This document shows positions 1 to 8,285 of a DNA stretch of 64,000 nucleotides, in pieces. Position 1 is the stretch's first letter. The number at the start of each line of letters is the position of its first letter. Origin of the DNA: an uncultured Bacilli bacterium (GTDB taxonomy: Bacteria; Bacillota_I; Bacilli_A; RF39; UBA660); the NCBI GenBank assembly GCA_934095845.1, contig CAKOKS010000001.1, positions 1 through 64,000 of the forward strand, given 5' to 3'. The notes below the pieces were generated by a model that was given only the letters and a program-made list of their open reading frames with translations, made no database searches and was not told where the DNA came from. The position numbers and the translations under genes were made by a program.

Positions 1-798
1 CAAATTAAAGAAATTATTAATGCTTCTAAATTTTCAATATTCTTTATAGATGAAAATCAAAAAGTGACTCTTAAAGATATTGGTAGCGAGGATATGATTA
101 AGAAATATGCTAATGAATTAGGTGTTGGTATATATACATATGAATTAGATAGTCAATTCAGATGTAATGGTTCTGATGGATATATTGCTTGGTTAAATAA
201 TTTATTAGAAATAAAAGAAACAGCTAACTTTGATATAGATGGATTCGATTATGACTTTAAAGTATTTGATGATCCTAATGAAATGAGAAAAGCTATTGAA
301 GAAAAGAATGCAATTAATAATAAATCAAGAATAGTTGCTGGTTATTGTTGGGATTGGATAAAAGATGGGAATGCTAAAAACAACTCTGATATTCATGATA
401 TAGTTATTCCTGAATATAACTTTGAAATAAGTTGGAATTTAGGAAATTCTCAAACGTGGGCAATCGATCCTAATTCTATTAGTGAAGCAGGATGTATCCA
501 TACTTGTCAAGGATTAGAATTTGATTATGTCGGTGTTATTATTGGCGATGATATGAGATATGGAAATGACCATATAATTACTGATTATACAAAAAGAGCT
601 AAAACTGATCAATCTTTAAAAGGTATAAATAAAATAGTTAAAGAACATGGACAAGAAGAAGCAAATAAAATAGCTGATTCAATTATTAAAAATACATATA
701 GAACACTAATGACTAGAGGTATGAAAGGATGCTACATATGCTGTGTAGATAAAAATTTGCAAGAATATATCAAAAATACTATAAATGTGATAAAATAG
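1..798 (+). CDS. DUF2075-type DNA/RNA helicase, 3' part only
   Basis: The frame is open from the first base, so the protein starts left of the window. What is present begins just before a Walker B-like FFIDENQ and ends with a UvrD-like C-terminal half: CQGLEFDYVGVIIGDD (motif V region) and TRGMKGCYICCVD (motif VI with the arginine finger). This is the layout of the DUF2075 superfamily-1-like helicases, which often carry an N-terminal GIY-YIG nuclease; whether that is present here cannot be seen. An apparent GTG start at 64 is internal and not the real start. Because it lies on the integrative element whose recombinase is at 2227, it is probably cargo, and DUF2075 helicases recur on mobile elements. 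Substrate unknown. Confidence 0.8.
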   Translation, partial: QIKEIINASKFSIFFIDENQKVTLKDIGSEDMIKKYANELGVGIYTYELDSQFRCNGSDGYIAWLNNLLEIKETANFDIDGFDYDFKVFDDPNEMRKAIEEKNAINNKSRIVAGYCWDWIKDGNAKNNSDIHDIVIPEYNFEISWNLGNSQTWAIDPNSISEAGCIHTCQGLEFDYVGVIIGDDMRYGNDHIITDYTKRAKTDQSLKGINKIVKEHGQEEANKIADSIIKNTYRTLMTRGMKGCYICCVDKNLQEYIKNTINVIK

Positions 799-878
799 TT
801 ATATATAATAGAGTAATATTTCATTTTGAAGATGGAATATGCTCTATTTTTTTAATAAAAAATTATAAAGGAGGGAAT

Positions 879-1232
879 ATGAAAAGATTTATTTTTGATT
901 TAATAACATCACCATTTTCTTTGTTTGATAATCCATTTTATAATTACATAGCTATGGCAATTGTTGGTGTATTAGCTTTTGGAATAGCATTTAATATAGT
1001 TGGAGAACTTGGTTTTAGAGGCGAATTAGGTTCAATAACTCATTGGGCTATAAGAATTATAGTATTTGTATTATTATGGTTTATTTTTGGGATCATAATC
1101 AAATTAGTAACTTTTATAATTGCTAATTGGATATATATATTAATTAGTTGTTCATTGATTTTAGTGTTATTTTTATTAAAATGGTATGCGAATAACAATC
1201 CTAAATCAATATTAAACAAAAAGCTTTTTTAA
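879..1232 (+). CDS. Small integral membrane protein, unknown
   Basis: 117 residues starting at an ATG preceded by a strong GGAGGG site. Three hydrophobic stretches are visible (about residues 22-45, 57-80 and 83-101), the last two separated by only a few polar residues, and a short basic tail (KWYANNNPKSILNKKLF). I recognise no family. It sits 80 bases after the helicase fragment in the same direction and inside the integrative element, so it may be cargo or a conjugation accessory. Nothing in the sequence assigns a function. Confidence 0.6.
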   Translation: MKRFIFDLITSPFSLFDNPFYNYIAMAIVGVLAFGIAFNIVGELGFRGELGSITHWAIRIIVFVLLWFIFGIIIKLVTFIIANWIYILISCSLILVLFLLKWYANNNPKSILNKKLF

Positions 1233-1241
1233 ACAACATAC

Positions 1242-1270
1242 TAGAAATTTTTGTAAAAATTTGCTATAAT
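1242..1270 (+). promoter_or_regulatory. Extended -10 promoter
   Basis: TGC-TATAAT (-10 at 1265-1270, extended by TG two bases upstream) with a weak -35 (TAGAAA, 1242-1247) at 17-base spacing. It drives the structured leader that starts near 1277, ahead of the HTH gene. The same ATTTGCTATAATTA block occurs at the promoter of the RNA at the right end of the window. Confidence 0.6.
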
Positions 1271-1276
1271 TAAATT

Positions 1277-1440
1277 AGGGTACGACGAGTGTACTCAAAA
1301 AAGTCGACTTTTACTAAAGGAAGTTTATGTAATGTTCTTATAAAGAACTTAACAAGAATGAAGTGCCAAAATTAAAGGGAAGTACTAGAGTATTTCTAGA
1401 ATTGCTGTACTATTCTTTGTTCAGTTCTTTTTCTTATGCT
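1277..1440 (+). promoter_or_regulatory. Attenuator-like leader with start-stop mini-ORF
   Basis: A Shine-Dalgarno-like AAAGGAAG (1316-1323) precedes ATG TAA (1327-1332), a start codon followed at once by a stop. Next comes a perfect hairpin GTTCTT-ATA-AAGAAC (1334-1348). The 3' arm of this hairpin is reused in a longer alternative stem: 1342-1360 pairs with 1412-1430 (one mismatch, one bulge), enclosing AGTAC...GTACT (1381-1411) and followed by TTTTTCTT. The two structures exclude each other, as in antiterminator/terminator pairs. The downstream gene is the element's HTH protein at 1486. Control by ribosome stalling at the start-stop codon pair is inference. Confidence 0.5.
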
Positions 1441-1485
1441 CTAAAAGACTGACAAATAATAGACTATTAAGTTAATCTTATATCA

Positions 1486-2016
1486 ATGAATATGGAAAGA
1501 GATATTGAACCTTTTATTAAATTAGTTTTTCCAACAAGTATATTAGGAGATTATAATCTAACACCACTTGAAAGATTACTATTAATTTACATTTTGTCAC
1601 TTTGCAAGAAGTATGGGTATTGTTGGGCTACTAACGAGTTTTTTAGTGATAGTTTTAATGTTAGTAAGCAAACAATATCAAAGAGTATAAGTAGTTTATC
1701 TAATCATGGTTATATTGTTTTAAAGTATGATAAAAAAGAAAAAAATAATTCTAAAAGAAAAATTATAATATCAGAAGTATTCAAAAAAAGAATAACAGAT
1801 ATTCAAGAAAATCTTAATACTAGTAATCAAGAAAATTTTAAACAATATAATAAAAATAATAATATAAGAAAAAATATAGGTCCTGTTATAGAATATGATG
1901 ATGAAGGTAATATCATATCTTGGAATGGTAAACCTACAGTATCAGAACCTATGAGTGAAGAGAAAATTAAAGAATTAGAAGCATTAATAAATGAAATAAC
2001 AAAAGGAGATGAATAA
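1486..2016 (+). CDS. Helix-turn-helix replication-initiator-like protein
   Basis: 176 residues. The N-terminal half reads LTPLERLLLIYILSL...ATNEFFSDSFNVSKQTISKSI.SLSNHGYIVLKY, a winged helix-turn-helix of the kind found in plasmid and integrative-element replication initiators (HTH_36-like). The C-terminal half is polar and low-complexity, ending in an acidic helix. There is no clear Shine-Dalgarno site in front of the ATG, which fits expression controlled by the attenuator-like leader immediately upstream. It lies between that leader and the recombinase, the usual position of the replication or excision regulator in clostridial elements. DNA target unknown. Confidence 0.6.
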   Translation: MNMERDIEPFIKLVFPTSILGDYNLTPLERLLLIYILSLCKKYGYCWATNEFFSDSFNVSKQTISKSISSLSNHGYIVLKYDKKEKNNSKRKIIISEVFKKRITDIQENLNTSNQENFKQYNKNNNIRKNIGPVIEYDDEGNIISWNGKPTVSEPMSEEKIKELEALINEITKGDE

Positions 2017-2057
2017 TTTATTGTTTAACAAAGTCATACACTATAAAGAGGTGACTT

Positions 2058-2150
2058 ATGTTTAATATAATAGAAACATTTAAAAAAGATTCTCCTGATT
2101 TAACCTTGTTGATAACTAATTATATAAAAAGAGTGATGGATAATGAGTAG
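2058..2150 (+). CDS. 30-residue mini-protein before the recombinase
   Basis: ATG at 2058 with AGAGGTGA seven bases upstream, reading MFNIIETFKKDSPDLTLL...YIKRVMDNE and a TAG stop. It lies between the HTH gene and the serine recombinase in the same direction. Very short ORFs occupy this place in many integrative elements of Bacillota, where they may encode excision factors. Here only the good ribosome site and the amphipathic helix-like composition support it. Confidence 0.45.
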   Translation: MFNIIETFKKDSPDLTLLITNYIKRVMDNE

Positions 2151-2226
2151 AACAATGGTGTTATATTGTTCTTTATGGTACAATATAATTGGCTTTAATT
2201 TGTTATACAAGAAGAAAGGAGTATAA

Positions 2227-3816
2227 ATGTATAACATTAAGGTAAGAGAACCAGAGTTTTACAAAGCAGGAATATATATAAGATTATCTGAAGCTGATCA
2301 AGGAAAATCTTACGAATCTGAAAGTGAGAGTGTCCTTAATCAAAGAAATATTATAATGAAATTTGTAAAAGATAATGGTTTTATCTTTGTAGGAGAATAT
2401 GTTGATGATGGTTATTCTGGTACTGATTTTGATAGACCAGGATTTAATCTAATGATGGAAGATTTGAAAAAAGGACTCATAAATCTTGTAATAGTTAAGG
2501 ATTTATCAAGACTAGGAAGGGATCATATATTAACAGGTTATTATGTAGAAAGATATTTCCCTGAAAATAATATAAGATTTATATCTATACAAGAAAGTTA
2601 TGATAATTTTAAATTAAAATCAAGTAATGACTCCGTAATGTTTATATTTGCATGTAATGATTTTTATAGTAAACAGAATTCAGTTAAAATTAGAAATGTA
2701 TTGGAATACAAAAAAAGAAAAGGGAAGTTTATTGGCAGTGCTCCAAGTTATGGATACATGAGAGATCCTAATGATAAAGGACATTTAATACCACATCCTG
2801 AATATGCACCTGTGGTTAAAAAAATATTTGAAATGGCAAATAATGGTGTTGGTTTATCAGAAATAACCACTTATTTAAATGATAATATGATTAAAACACC
2901 AAGTAGTTTAAAAAGGAAAAATCCTCGTGCAAGAAGTAAATATAATTCTATCTGGACAATATCTTCTGTTAAAAAAATTCTAAAAAATCAAATGTATGTT
3001 GGCGATATGGTTCAAAGCATTCAATGTAAACCGGATTACAAAACTAAGAAAAAATTTGCTGTTCCTAAAGAAAATTGGATTGTTATTAAAGATACTCATG
3101 AACCTCTTGTTGATAGAATGGTTTTTGAAAAAATACAAGATAATGTTAAAAGAACCAATATTACTAATATTACTAAAAGAGAAAAAAGACTGTTTGAAAA
3201 TTTGTTATATTGTAAGGAATGTGGTAATACATTAACTATTACTTATAGGAAGAATCATAATTATTGGGCAATTAATTGTAATAAATATTCAAGAGATCCT
3301 AAAAGACATTTATGCTATCCACATTTTATGCCCTATGATAAATTGGAAGAAGCGTTATTAAAAGTTATTAGGAAAACTTGTAAAAAATATTTGGCTGCAA
3401 TTAATGTACCTGAGCTTGCAAATGAACTAAAAAATAAAAAGAAAAATACTCTTAAAGTTGAAGCAAGAATATTTGATTTGGAAAGAAAAGAAAAAGATCT
3501 TCTTGAAAAATTAGATATGTTATATGAAGATAAGTTTAGAGGATTAGTATCAGATGAGATGTATAAAAGAATTGCTAATGAGACTGAAAAAATGTTAACT
3601 AAATCAAGACTTGAAATCAAAAAATTAAAAGTTGATGAAGAAGAAATGCAAAATAAATCGGATGATATAAAACAGTATGAAGATAAAATAAGAACATTAA
3701 TAGATTTAAAAAATCCGACTAGAGAGCTAATGAAGGCTATCATTGATAAAATAGTAATAGACAAGGATAAAAATATAGAAATTATTTACAAATTTAGTAT
3801 ACTAAATAATATTTAA
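2227..3816 (+). CDS. Large serine recombinase (TndX/TnpX-type integrase)
   Basis: 529 residues, preceded by GAAAGGAG. Domains in order: resolvase catalytic domain (1-150) with AGIYIRLS, the nucleophilic Ser in SESVLNQR, YVDDGYSGTDFDRPGF and VIVKDLSRLGRD; recombinase domain (about 170-290, GSAPSYGYMRDP...IFEMA..G.GL..I...LN); zinc ribbon (CKECGN...NCNKYSRDPKRHLC, about 330-365); a long coiled coil (about 385-475); and a C-terminal MKAIIDKIVIDKDKNIEIIYKF tail typical of TndX-like proteins. It catalyses site-specific integration and excision without a homology requirement. The adjoining interrupted amidase gene (5818-6585) is the evident target. Confidence 0.95.
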   Translation: MYNIKVREPEFYKAGIYIRLSEADQGKSYESESESVLNQRNIIMKFVKDNGFIFVGEYVDDGYSGTDFDRPGFNLMMEDLKKGLINLVIVKDLSRLGRDHILTGYYVERYFPENNIRFISIQESYDNFKLKSSNDSVMFIFACNDFYSKQNSVKIRNVLEYKKRKGKFIGSAPSYGYMRDPNDKGHLIPHPEYAPVVKKIFEMANNGVGLSEITTYLNDNMIKTPSSLKRKNPRARSKYNSIWTISSVKKILKNQMYVGDMVQSIQCKPDYKTKKKFAVPKENWIVIKDTHEPLVDRMVFEKIQDNVKRTNITNITKREKRLFENLLYCKECGNTLTITYRKNHNYWAINCNKYSRDPKRHLCYPHFMPYDKLEEALLKVIRKTCKKYLAAINVPELANELKNKKKNTLKVEARIFDLERKEKDLLEKLDMLYEDKFRGLVSDEMYKRIANETEKMLTKSRLEIKKLKVDEEEMQNKSDDIKQYEDKIRTLIDLKNPTRELMKAIIDKIVIDKDKNIEIIYKFSILNNI

Positions 3817-3818
3817 AG

Positions 3819-3842
3819 ACTTTGTTCCAAAAGGAACAAAGT
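3819..3842 (+). terminator. Perfect 10-bp hairpin after the recombinase
   Basis: ACTTTGTTCC-AAAA-GGAACAAAGT immediately after the recombinase stop. There is no T-run behind it, so it may act as a weak terminator, an mRNA-stabilising hairpin or a recombination-associated site rather than a classical terminator. Confidence 0.5.
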
Positions 3843-3889
3843 AAACATAGAAATAGATAAACTACTTATAGGAATAATAGAGGTATATA

Positions 3890-4510
3890 ATGAGAGCAGA
3901 AACACGATTAATAATTAATAATTATTATGATGAAGATGATAAGAAATTATTTTGTAAGTTTGCTAAAATAATAAAAAATGATTATAAAATAAAAGATACG
4001 CATAGACAAATATGGGAATATGATAAATCACTAGGAGGATTTGGAGGATATGCTGCTCCACTAAATCCAACTCTTAATCTATTTAATTCTTTAGGGGATT
4101 TTAGAAATGTTTTTAGGAGTCTTCAATATGCTAGAAGTGATATGTTTTATTGTACAAGACCTAGACATATTATCATTGATACAGCACTTCATGTTGAAAC
4201 GTTGGTTAAACTAGTTTTGTCAAAAAATAAATTGCTTAAGTTTATTTATAATAGAAGAGAATTTGGAAAAAATATAGAGCAATTGTATAAAGAAAATATT
4301 ATTAATAATGATTTATATGAAAGACTTAACAATTTAAGAAAAATTCTGAATTATGCAAAACATGATACTGATCCAGATAGGGATAATACATTTGATTATG
4401 ATGATGCAATAGTTTTTTATTTTGAAACAAGAAAAGTAGGTAATAAACTTCTTAAAAGTTTAAACTATCCAATTTATGATAAAACTTTTGAAATAAATGA
4501 AGATATTTAG
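3890..4510 (+). CDS. Unknown cargo protein, HEPN-like pattern (candidate defence)
   Basis: 206 residues after AGAGGT. No family recognised with certainty. Helical pattern IDTALHVETLVKLVL (about 99-113) and LNNLRKILNYAKHDTDPD (about 144-161) resemble the two core helices of HEPN-fold proteins, in which an Arg/Asn...His motif forms the RNase site, but the spacing RKILNYAKH is not the canonical Rx4-6H. An early IWEYDKSLGGFGGYAAPLNP segment is rich in Gly and aromatic residues. It lies 18 bases before a second HEPN-like gene, in the slot between integrase and attachment site where passenger genes are carried. A toxin/antitoxin or abortive-infection role is inference. Confidence 0.45.
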   Translation: MRAETRLIINNYYDEDDKKLFCKFAKIIKNDYKIKDTHRQIWEYDKSLGGFGGYAAPLNPTLNLFNSLGDFRNVFRSLQYARSDMFYCTRPRHIIIDTALHVETLVKLVLSKNKLLKFIYNRREFGKNIEQLYKENIINNDLYERLNNLRKILNYAKHDTDPDRDNTFDYDDAIVFYFETRKVGNKLLKSLNYPIYDKTFEINEDI

Positions 4511-4528
4511 ATAATTGGAGGAAGAATT

Positions 4529-5803
4529 ATGGCAGTATGCTTTTTTGATGATAATTATGATGAATCATACGAATGTGACTATACAGTTAAGAAATATAAT
4601 ATTGAAGTAATTGTAAATTATGAAATTGATAAGGAAATTGAACCAGATAATAATGGTGTAAAAAGTTTTGGCTTAAATACAAAATTCAAAGATAGAGATA
4701 TTTTAATAATTGATTATAAAAATAAGAAAAACGTTTTATTAAAAGACGCTTATTATTGTGGTCATACCAATGTGTGGGGAACCCCAGATGGCGGTTCAAA
4801 AGCAAAATTTAGTTCTAGATATTATTTTTGTGATAAAAATTATGATAAATTGTGCAACTTAAAGAAGACCCCTAAAGTAAGTAAAATAAGAATGTATAGT
4901 GGTTTAATTAATGAACTTATAGGACATCCAAGCTTATTTGAAGAAGATGTTGGTGATGAGTTTGTTATTAAGCTTAAAAGGAATACTATTAGAAAAAATA
5001 TTATTTTAGGCATAAATAATATAAAAGAAATAATCTTATCTGATGATTGGAGTCATATACATAGTTATAAAAATAATGATATTTCGATTAAATTAACTGG
5101 TTATTTAGAAATAGTTTTAAATAAGAGAATTAATTACTATGATATATATGATTATATAAAAGAAACTATGGTATATCTACAATTAATAAGACCTAATAAA
5201 TTAAAAATAGATAAAATTACAGTTTTTATTGATGATGCATATTATGAACTTAGTATTCCAATTAATGAATTAGAATATAGCGATAAATATATTTCCAATA
5301 GTGTATCTACTGACTTTATAGAGTTTTTAACTAAGTGTTATAATTTAATACCATATAGAAAGTCTAAAAGTGAGATAAGAAATATACCATATATTATTTT
5401 TGAAACATCAAGAAATTTGGAAGATAATTTTTTAATGTTTTATAAATTTATAGAATGTTATTATAAAAAGCAAAATATAACTACCAATTTTATTTCTTAT
5501 AGTATCATTAATAATTATAAAAAAAGTTCTATTATGGGGAACGAAGAAATAGAAAATTTATCACAAGAAATAATATGTTTAAGAAATCATTATGTGCATT
5601 CCGGTTATTTTTTAAAAAATGACTCTTTAAAAATTAATTTTAAAAAAGTTGGAAGAAAATCCAATCCAAAAAATTATACAGTTAACAAAATTGATGTTGA
5701 CTGGATTTATGAAAAAACGAAAATATTATATGAGATAGTTATCGATATTATTTTTAAAAATATGTTAAATTTTGAACAATATAAATTTGAAAAAAAATTT
5801 TAA
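4529..5803 (+). CDS. ApeA-like HEPN protein (candidate anti-phage)
   Basis: 424 residues, start preceded by ATTGGAGGAAG. The C-terminal third contains EEIENLSQEIICLRNHYVHSG: the RNHYVH stretch fits the Rx4H catalytic motif of HEPN ribonucleases, and LRNxxVHSG is the form seen in ApeA/HEPN proteins. The N-terminal part (1-260) is beta-rich with no enzyme motif, as in the ApeA N-terminal domain, and includes a GHTNVWGTPDGG segment. ApeA-type proteins are linked to abortive phage defence; membership is my inference from the pattern. It forms a pair with the upstream gene and ends only about 15 bases before the element boundary, a classic cargo position. Confidence 0.5.
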   Translation: MAVCFFDDNYDESYECDYTVKKYNIEVIVNYEIDKEIEPDNNGVKSFGLNTKFKDRDILIIDYKNKKNVLLKDAYYCGHTNVWGTPDGGSKAKFSSRYYFCDKNYDKLCNLKKTPKVSKIRMYSGLINELIGHPSLFEEDVGDEFVIKLKRNTIRKNIILGINNIKEIILSDDWSHIHSYKNNDISIKLTGYLEIVLNKRINYYDIYDYIKETMVYLQLIRPNKLKIDKITVFIDDAYYELSIPINELEYSDKYISNSVSTDFIEFLTKCYNLIPYRKSKSEIRNIPYIIFETSRNLEDNFLMFYKFIECYYKKQNITTNFISYSIINNYKKSSIMGNEEIENLSQEIICLRNHYVHSGYFLKNDSLKINFKKVGRKSNPKNYTVNKIDVDWIYEKTKILYEIVIDIIFKNMLNFEQYKFEKKF

Positions 5804-5845
5804 GCGTTACACTTTGATTATTGCCTGGTGCTGAAGGCGCTGAAG
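5804..5845 (+). other. Right attachment junction of the integrative element
   Basis: Element sequence (stop of the HEPN-like gene, then a TGA at 5815) gives way at about 5820-5826 to the reading frame of a LysM amidase in mid-domain: GGTGCTGAAGGCGCTGAAG encodes GAEGAEV. Family members normally read SNxxNAGGxxGxEV here, so the crossover lies at or just before the GGT. The other half of the gene and the left junction should lie upstream of this window. The exact core dinucleotide (probably GG) cannot be fixed from one junction. Confidence 0.65.
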
Positions 5846-6585
5846 TAATTTATGCTTTACGAAATAATGAAACTTTATCTTCTAAAGTATTAAATGAACT
5901 TGCAAAAAATGGCCAAACAATTAGAAAATATTATCAAAAAAGAGGTACAACGAATCCTAATAAAGATTATTACTTTATGTTAAGAGATACTGATCCTTAT
6001 GAATCAATAATAGTTGAGTATGGATTTTTAGATAATGTAGAAGATGCTGCACGTTTAAAGAAAAATTATGAACGTTATGCTTATGCAACATTAGAAGCAC
6101 TTTTAGATTATATTGGTTATTCAAAAGATGATTTGGATTATTATACAGTTAAATCAGGAGACACATTATATTCCATTGCTAAAAAATATGGAATAAGTGT
6201 TGATAAGTTAAAAGATTTGAACAATTTAAAATCAAATATGATTTCAGTTAATCAAAAACTATTAGTTAATGATCAAAAGAAAAATCAAGATACAAATGCA
6301 TATATAGTTGAAAAAGGAGATACACTCTATTCAATAGCCAAAAAGTATAGTACAACTGTAAATAAAATAAAAGAGTTAAATAATTTAAAAAGTGATACTT
6401 TATCTATTGGCCAAGAAATTACTATACCAAGTAGTTTTGATGTTAAAACACATATAGTTAAATCAGGAGATACATTATACTCAATAGCAAGAATGTATAA
6501 TACAACAGTAAATGCAATTAAAGTAGCTAATAATTTAAATAACAATATTTTAAATATAGGAAAAGAATTAATAATACCAGCATAA
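5818..6585 (+). pseudogene. N-acetylmuramoyl-L-alanine amidase with 3 LysM, 5' truncated
   Basis: C-terminal part of an Amidase_3-LysM protein. It begins inside the amidase fold (PGAEGAEVIYALRNNETL) and keeps the catalytic-Glu segment SIIVEYGFLDN, but lacks the N-terminal zinc ligands. Three LysM repeats follow (about residues 105-150, 160-205 and 211-254; each YTVKSGDTLYSIAKKYG-like), which would bind peptidoglycan. The frame closes at a TGA (5815) inside the element and there is no ribosome site, so this piece is unlikely to be made alone. The missing half should lie left of the element. Compare the intact paralogue at 31700-32698. Confidence 0.8.
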
Positions 6586-6594
6586 TCTGGTATT
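6573..6594 (+). terminator. Terminator hairpin of the interrupted amidase gene
   Basis: AATACCAG-CATAAT-CTGGTATT overlaps the stop codon; the following T-run is weak (TTTCTTATG). Confidence 0.55.
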
Positions 6595-6696
6595 TCTTAT
6601 GTAATAAAATTGTTAAACTATTTTTATATGCATAAACATTAGGTATACAAGAGGTTATAATGTACTTTGTAGTGATGTATAAGCAATAAAAAATAG

Positions 6697-7008
6697 AATG
6701 CATTTATTAATAAAATATTTAATAATGAAACAATAAGAACTGTTTGGTATAAAGAAAATAAAAAATATTAAATTAGCGTTGTTGATATAGAAGGAATATT
6801 TAGAATAATTGAATCTATTTCTAGCAAGAATGCTGAACCAATAAAAGGTTAATTAGCTAAATTAGGAAGTGAAAGAATAGATAAAGTGCTTGATTCATCA
6901 CTTGCAGCGCAAAGAGCTTTAGACTTTTATCGTACTAAATGTTATGATGAGAAATGAATTCCTAAAAGATTAAATGGAATTTAAGATAGAAAGGAATTAA
7001 TTAGGTAA
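6697..7008 (+). pseudogene. Bro-N/antirepressor-like gene, decayed
   Basis: One frame reads IRTVWYKENKKY*ISVVDIEGIFRIIESISSKNAEPIKG*LAKL and continues GSERIDKVLDSSLAAQRALDFYRTKCYDEK*IPKRLNGI*DRKEL, where * are in-frame stops (TAA, TAA, TGA, TAA, then TAA). Antirepressors of the Bro-N family read ...FRLIQSIPSKKAEPFKxWLAKVGxERIxExxDPExAIxRALxxYxxKGYxxxWIxxRLxxIxxRKEL, so three stops fall where Trp or charged residues are expected. The middle of the Bro-N domain, between VVDI and FRII, is missing. It is a dead phage or mobile-element regulator. The remaining 6595-6696 holds nothing I recognise. Confidence 0.7.
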
Positions 7009-7072
7009 TTATGTTAAAATAAAAATAAGAATTTTTCTTTTAAACTGTTATAAAGAGGAGGAAACTTTATTT

Positions 7073-7408
7073 ATGATAAATAACAAATTAATATGTGATT
7101 TTGCTGAAATAATAGGTAAACTAACAATTGTAATAAACCTAGAGTCTTTAAAAGATGCAAAAGCCGATTATGAGATGGTACTTAAAAAATTAATAAAATG
7201 GGTAAAATATTATTATAAGCATAATAATTTGGATATTGTTACTTATGATGAATCATTGAAAATTCATCAATTATTAGTAGATAAATCTTGTGATTTAATG
7301 ACAGATACTAATATTCTAGGCAGTGAATCAATATTGTCTGATGATATTTTAATAAGGTATGAAGTAATTATAAAAAGTATCAATGGTATGAAAAGTGCTA
7401 ATCAATAA
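7073..7408 (+). CDS. Unknown helical protein, 111 aa
   Basis: A very strong AGAGGAGGAAAC site precedes the ATG. The protein appears all-alpha, soluble and Lys/Asp rich (KADYEMVLKKLIKWVKYYYKHNNLDIVTYDESLKIHQLLVDKSCDLM). No motif allows a family call. It lies between the decayed antirepressor and a membrane-anchored protein, with its own upstream A/T-rich promoter region at about 7000-7030. Confidence 0.55.
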   Translation: MINNKLICDFAEIIGKLTIVINLESLKDAKADYEMVLKKLIKWVKYYYKHNNLDIVTYDESLKIHQLLVDKSCDLMTDTNILGSESILSDDILIRYEVIIKSINGMKSANQ

Positions 7409-7470
7409 ATAATGCTAATTTAATATTGGTATTTTTTTGTAAAAATGATAATATTAATATAGGTGATAAT

Positions 7471-8277
7471 ATGAATTTTGATGATGAAGATAAATTTGTT
7501 TTAAATAAATCTAATATAGTGATGATTATTATAACTTCTGTATTATTAATTATTTCTATAGTTTTAGGATTTTTCTTATATAAATCCTTAAGTAATGAAG
7601 TAAAAACTCTTCCTGATCTAGAAACAACTTTAGGAAGAACATCAACTATTTCTAAAAGAACAACAACTATTGAAACTACAACAACTGTTACAACAACAAT
7701 TCCACCTGATAAATCACCATATTACAAAGTTGATGTTAATAATATATTAACAGATGAGATATTAACAAAAGAGAGTATATCTAGAGATGATGCAAAAAAG
7801 ATAGTTGAAGTTATGTTTGATTTCTTAAATAAATTTTATAACATAGGTGATGATTCTTTATTTAATATAACTGATGTAATTAAATTTGTTCATGAAGGCG
7901 AAACTGATAAAATAACTTATAAAGATGCTACATATGGTGAAATATATCAAGCAAAAGAAATTCTTGATAAAGCATATGTTAAATCATATATCTACACTGT
8001 TACATATCCTAAATATGATAAATATCAAGTTATATATGCAGCAAACAATAAATACTATAGATTAGAAAATAAACTAGATGGTGCTGAATTAGTATTCTCA
8101 ACTGTTACAATAAATCAATATAATAATGGTTATATTTCAGCTGATGTTAAGTACTATAAGTCGAATTATGAAAGTGAAGGATATACAGCTCCAGTCTATA
8201 AAAGTGTTCCAATTGAGTTAATGTATGAAAATGGAAGATGGAAAACTAAATCATATGTTTTCCCATTATATAAGTAG
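7471..8277 (+). CDS. Membrane-anchored extracytoplasmic protein, Thr-rich stalk
   Basis: I start it at ATG 7471 (AATAGGTGATAAT upstream) rather than the longer frame at 7426. Residues about 14-38 form one transmembrane helix (SNIVMIIITSVLLIISIVLGFFLY). A Ser/Thr-rich stalk of about 35 residues follows (TSTISKRTTTIETTTTVTTTIPP), then a 180-residue domain predicted outside the membrane, beta-rich toward the end (YKSVPIELMYENGRWKT). Membrane topology and stalk are read directly; the outer domain matches nothing I know, although such C-terminal domains resemble NTF2/DUF4829-like modules of lipoproteins. The next gene follows after eight bases. Confidence 0.6.
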   Translation: MNFDDEDKFVLNKSNIVMIIITSVLLIISIVLGFFLYKSLSNEVKTLPDLETTLGRTSTISKRTTTIETTTTVTTTIPPDKSPYYKVDVNNILTDEILTKESISRDDAKKIVEVMFDFLNKFYNIGDDSLFNITDVIKFVHEGETDKITYKDATYGEIYQAKEILDKAYVKSYIYTVTYPKYDKYQVIYAANNKYYRLENKLDGAELVFSTVTINQYNNGYISADVKYYKSNYESEGYTAPVYKSVPIELMYENGRWKTKSYVFPLYK

Positions 8278-8285
8278 GTGAAAAT

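Noticed and set aside
3333..3764. Long minus-strand ORF inside the serine recombinase
   Set aside because: Ser/Phe/Leu-rich antisense shadow of the coiled-coil part of the recombinase; no ribosome site and no domain.
6150..6560. Regularly spaced similar DNA segments (also 32265-32695), CRISPR-like at first sight
   Set aside because: They encode LysM repeats in frame (SGDTLYSIAKKY); spacing about 140 bases and diverged copies, no CRISPR repeat or cas gene.
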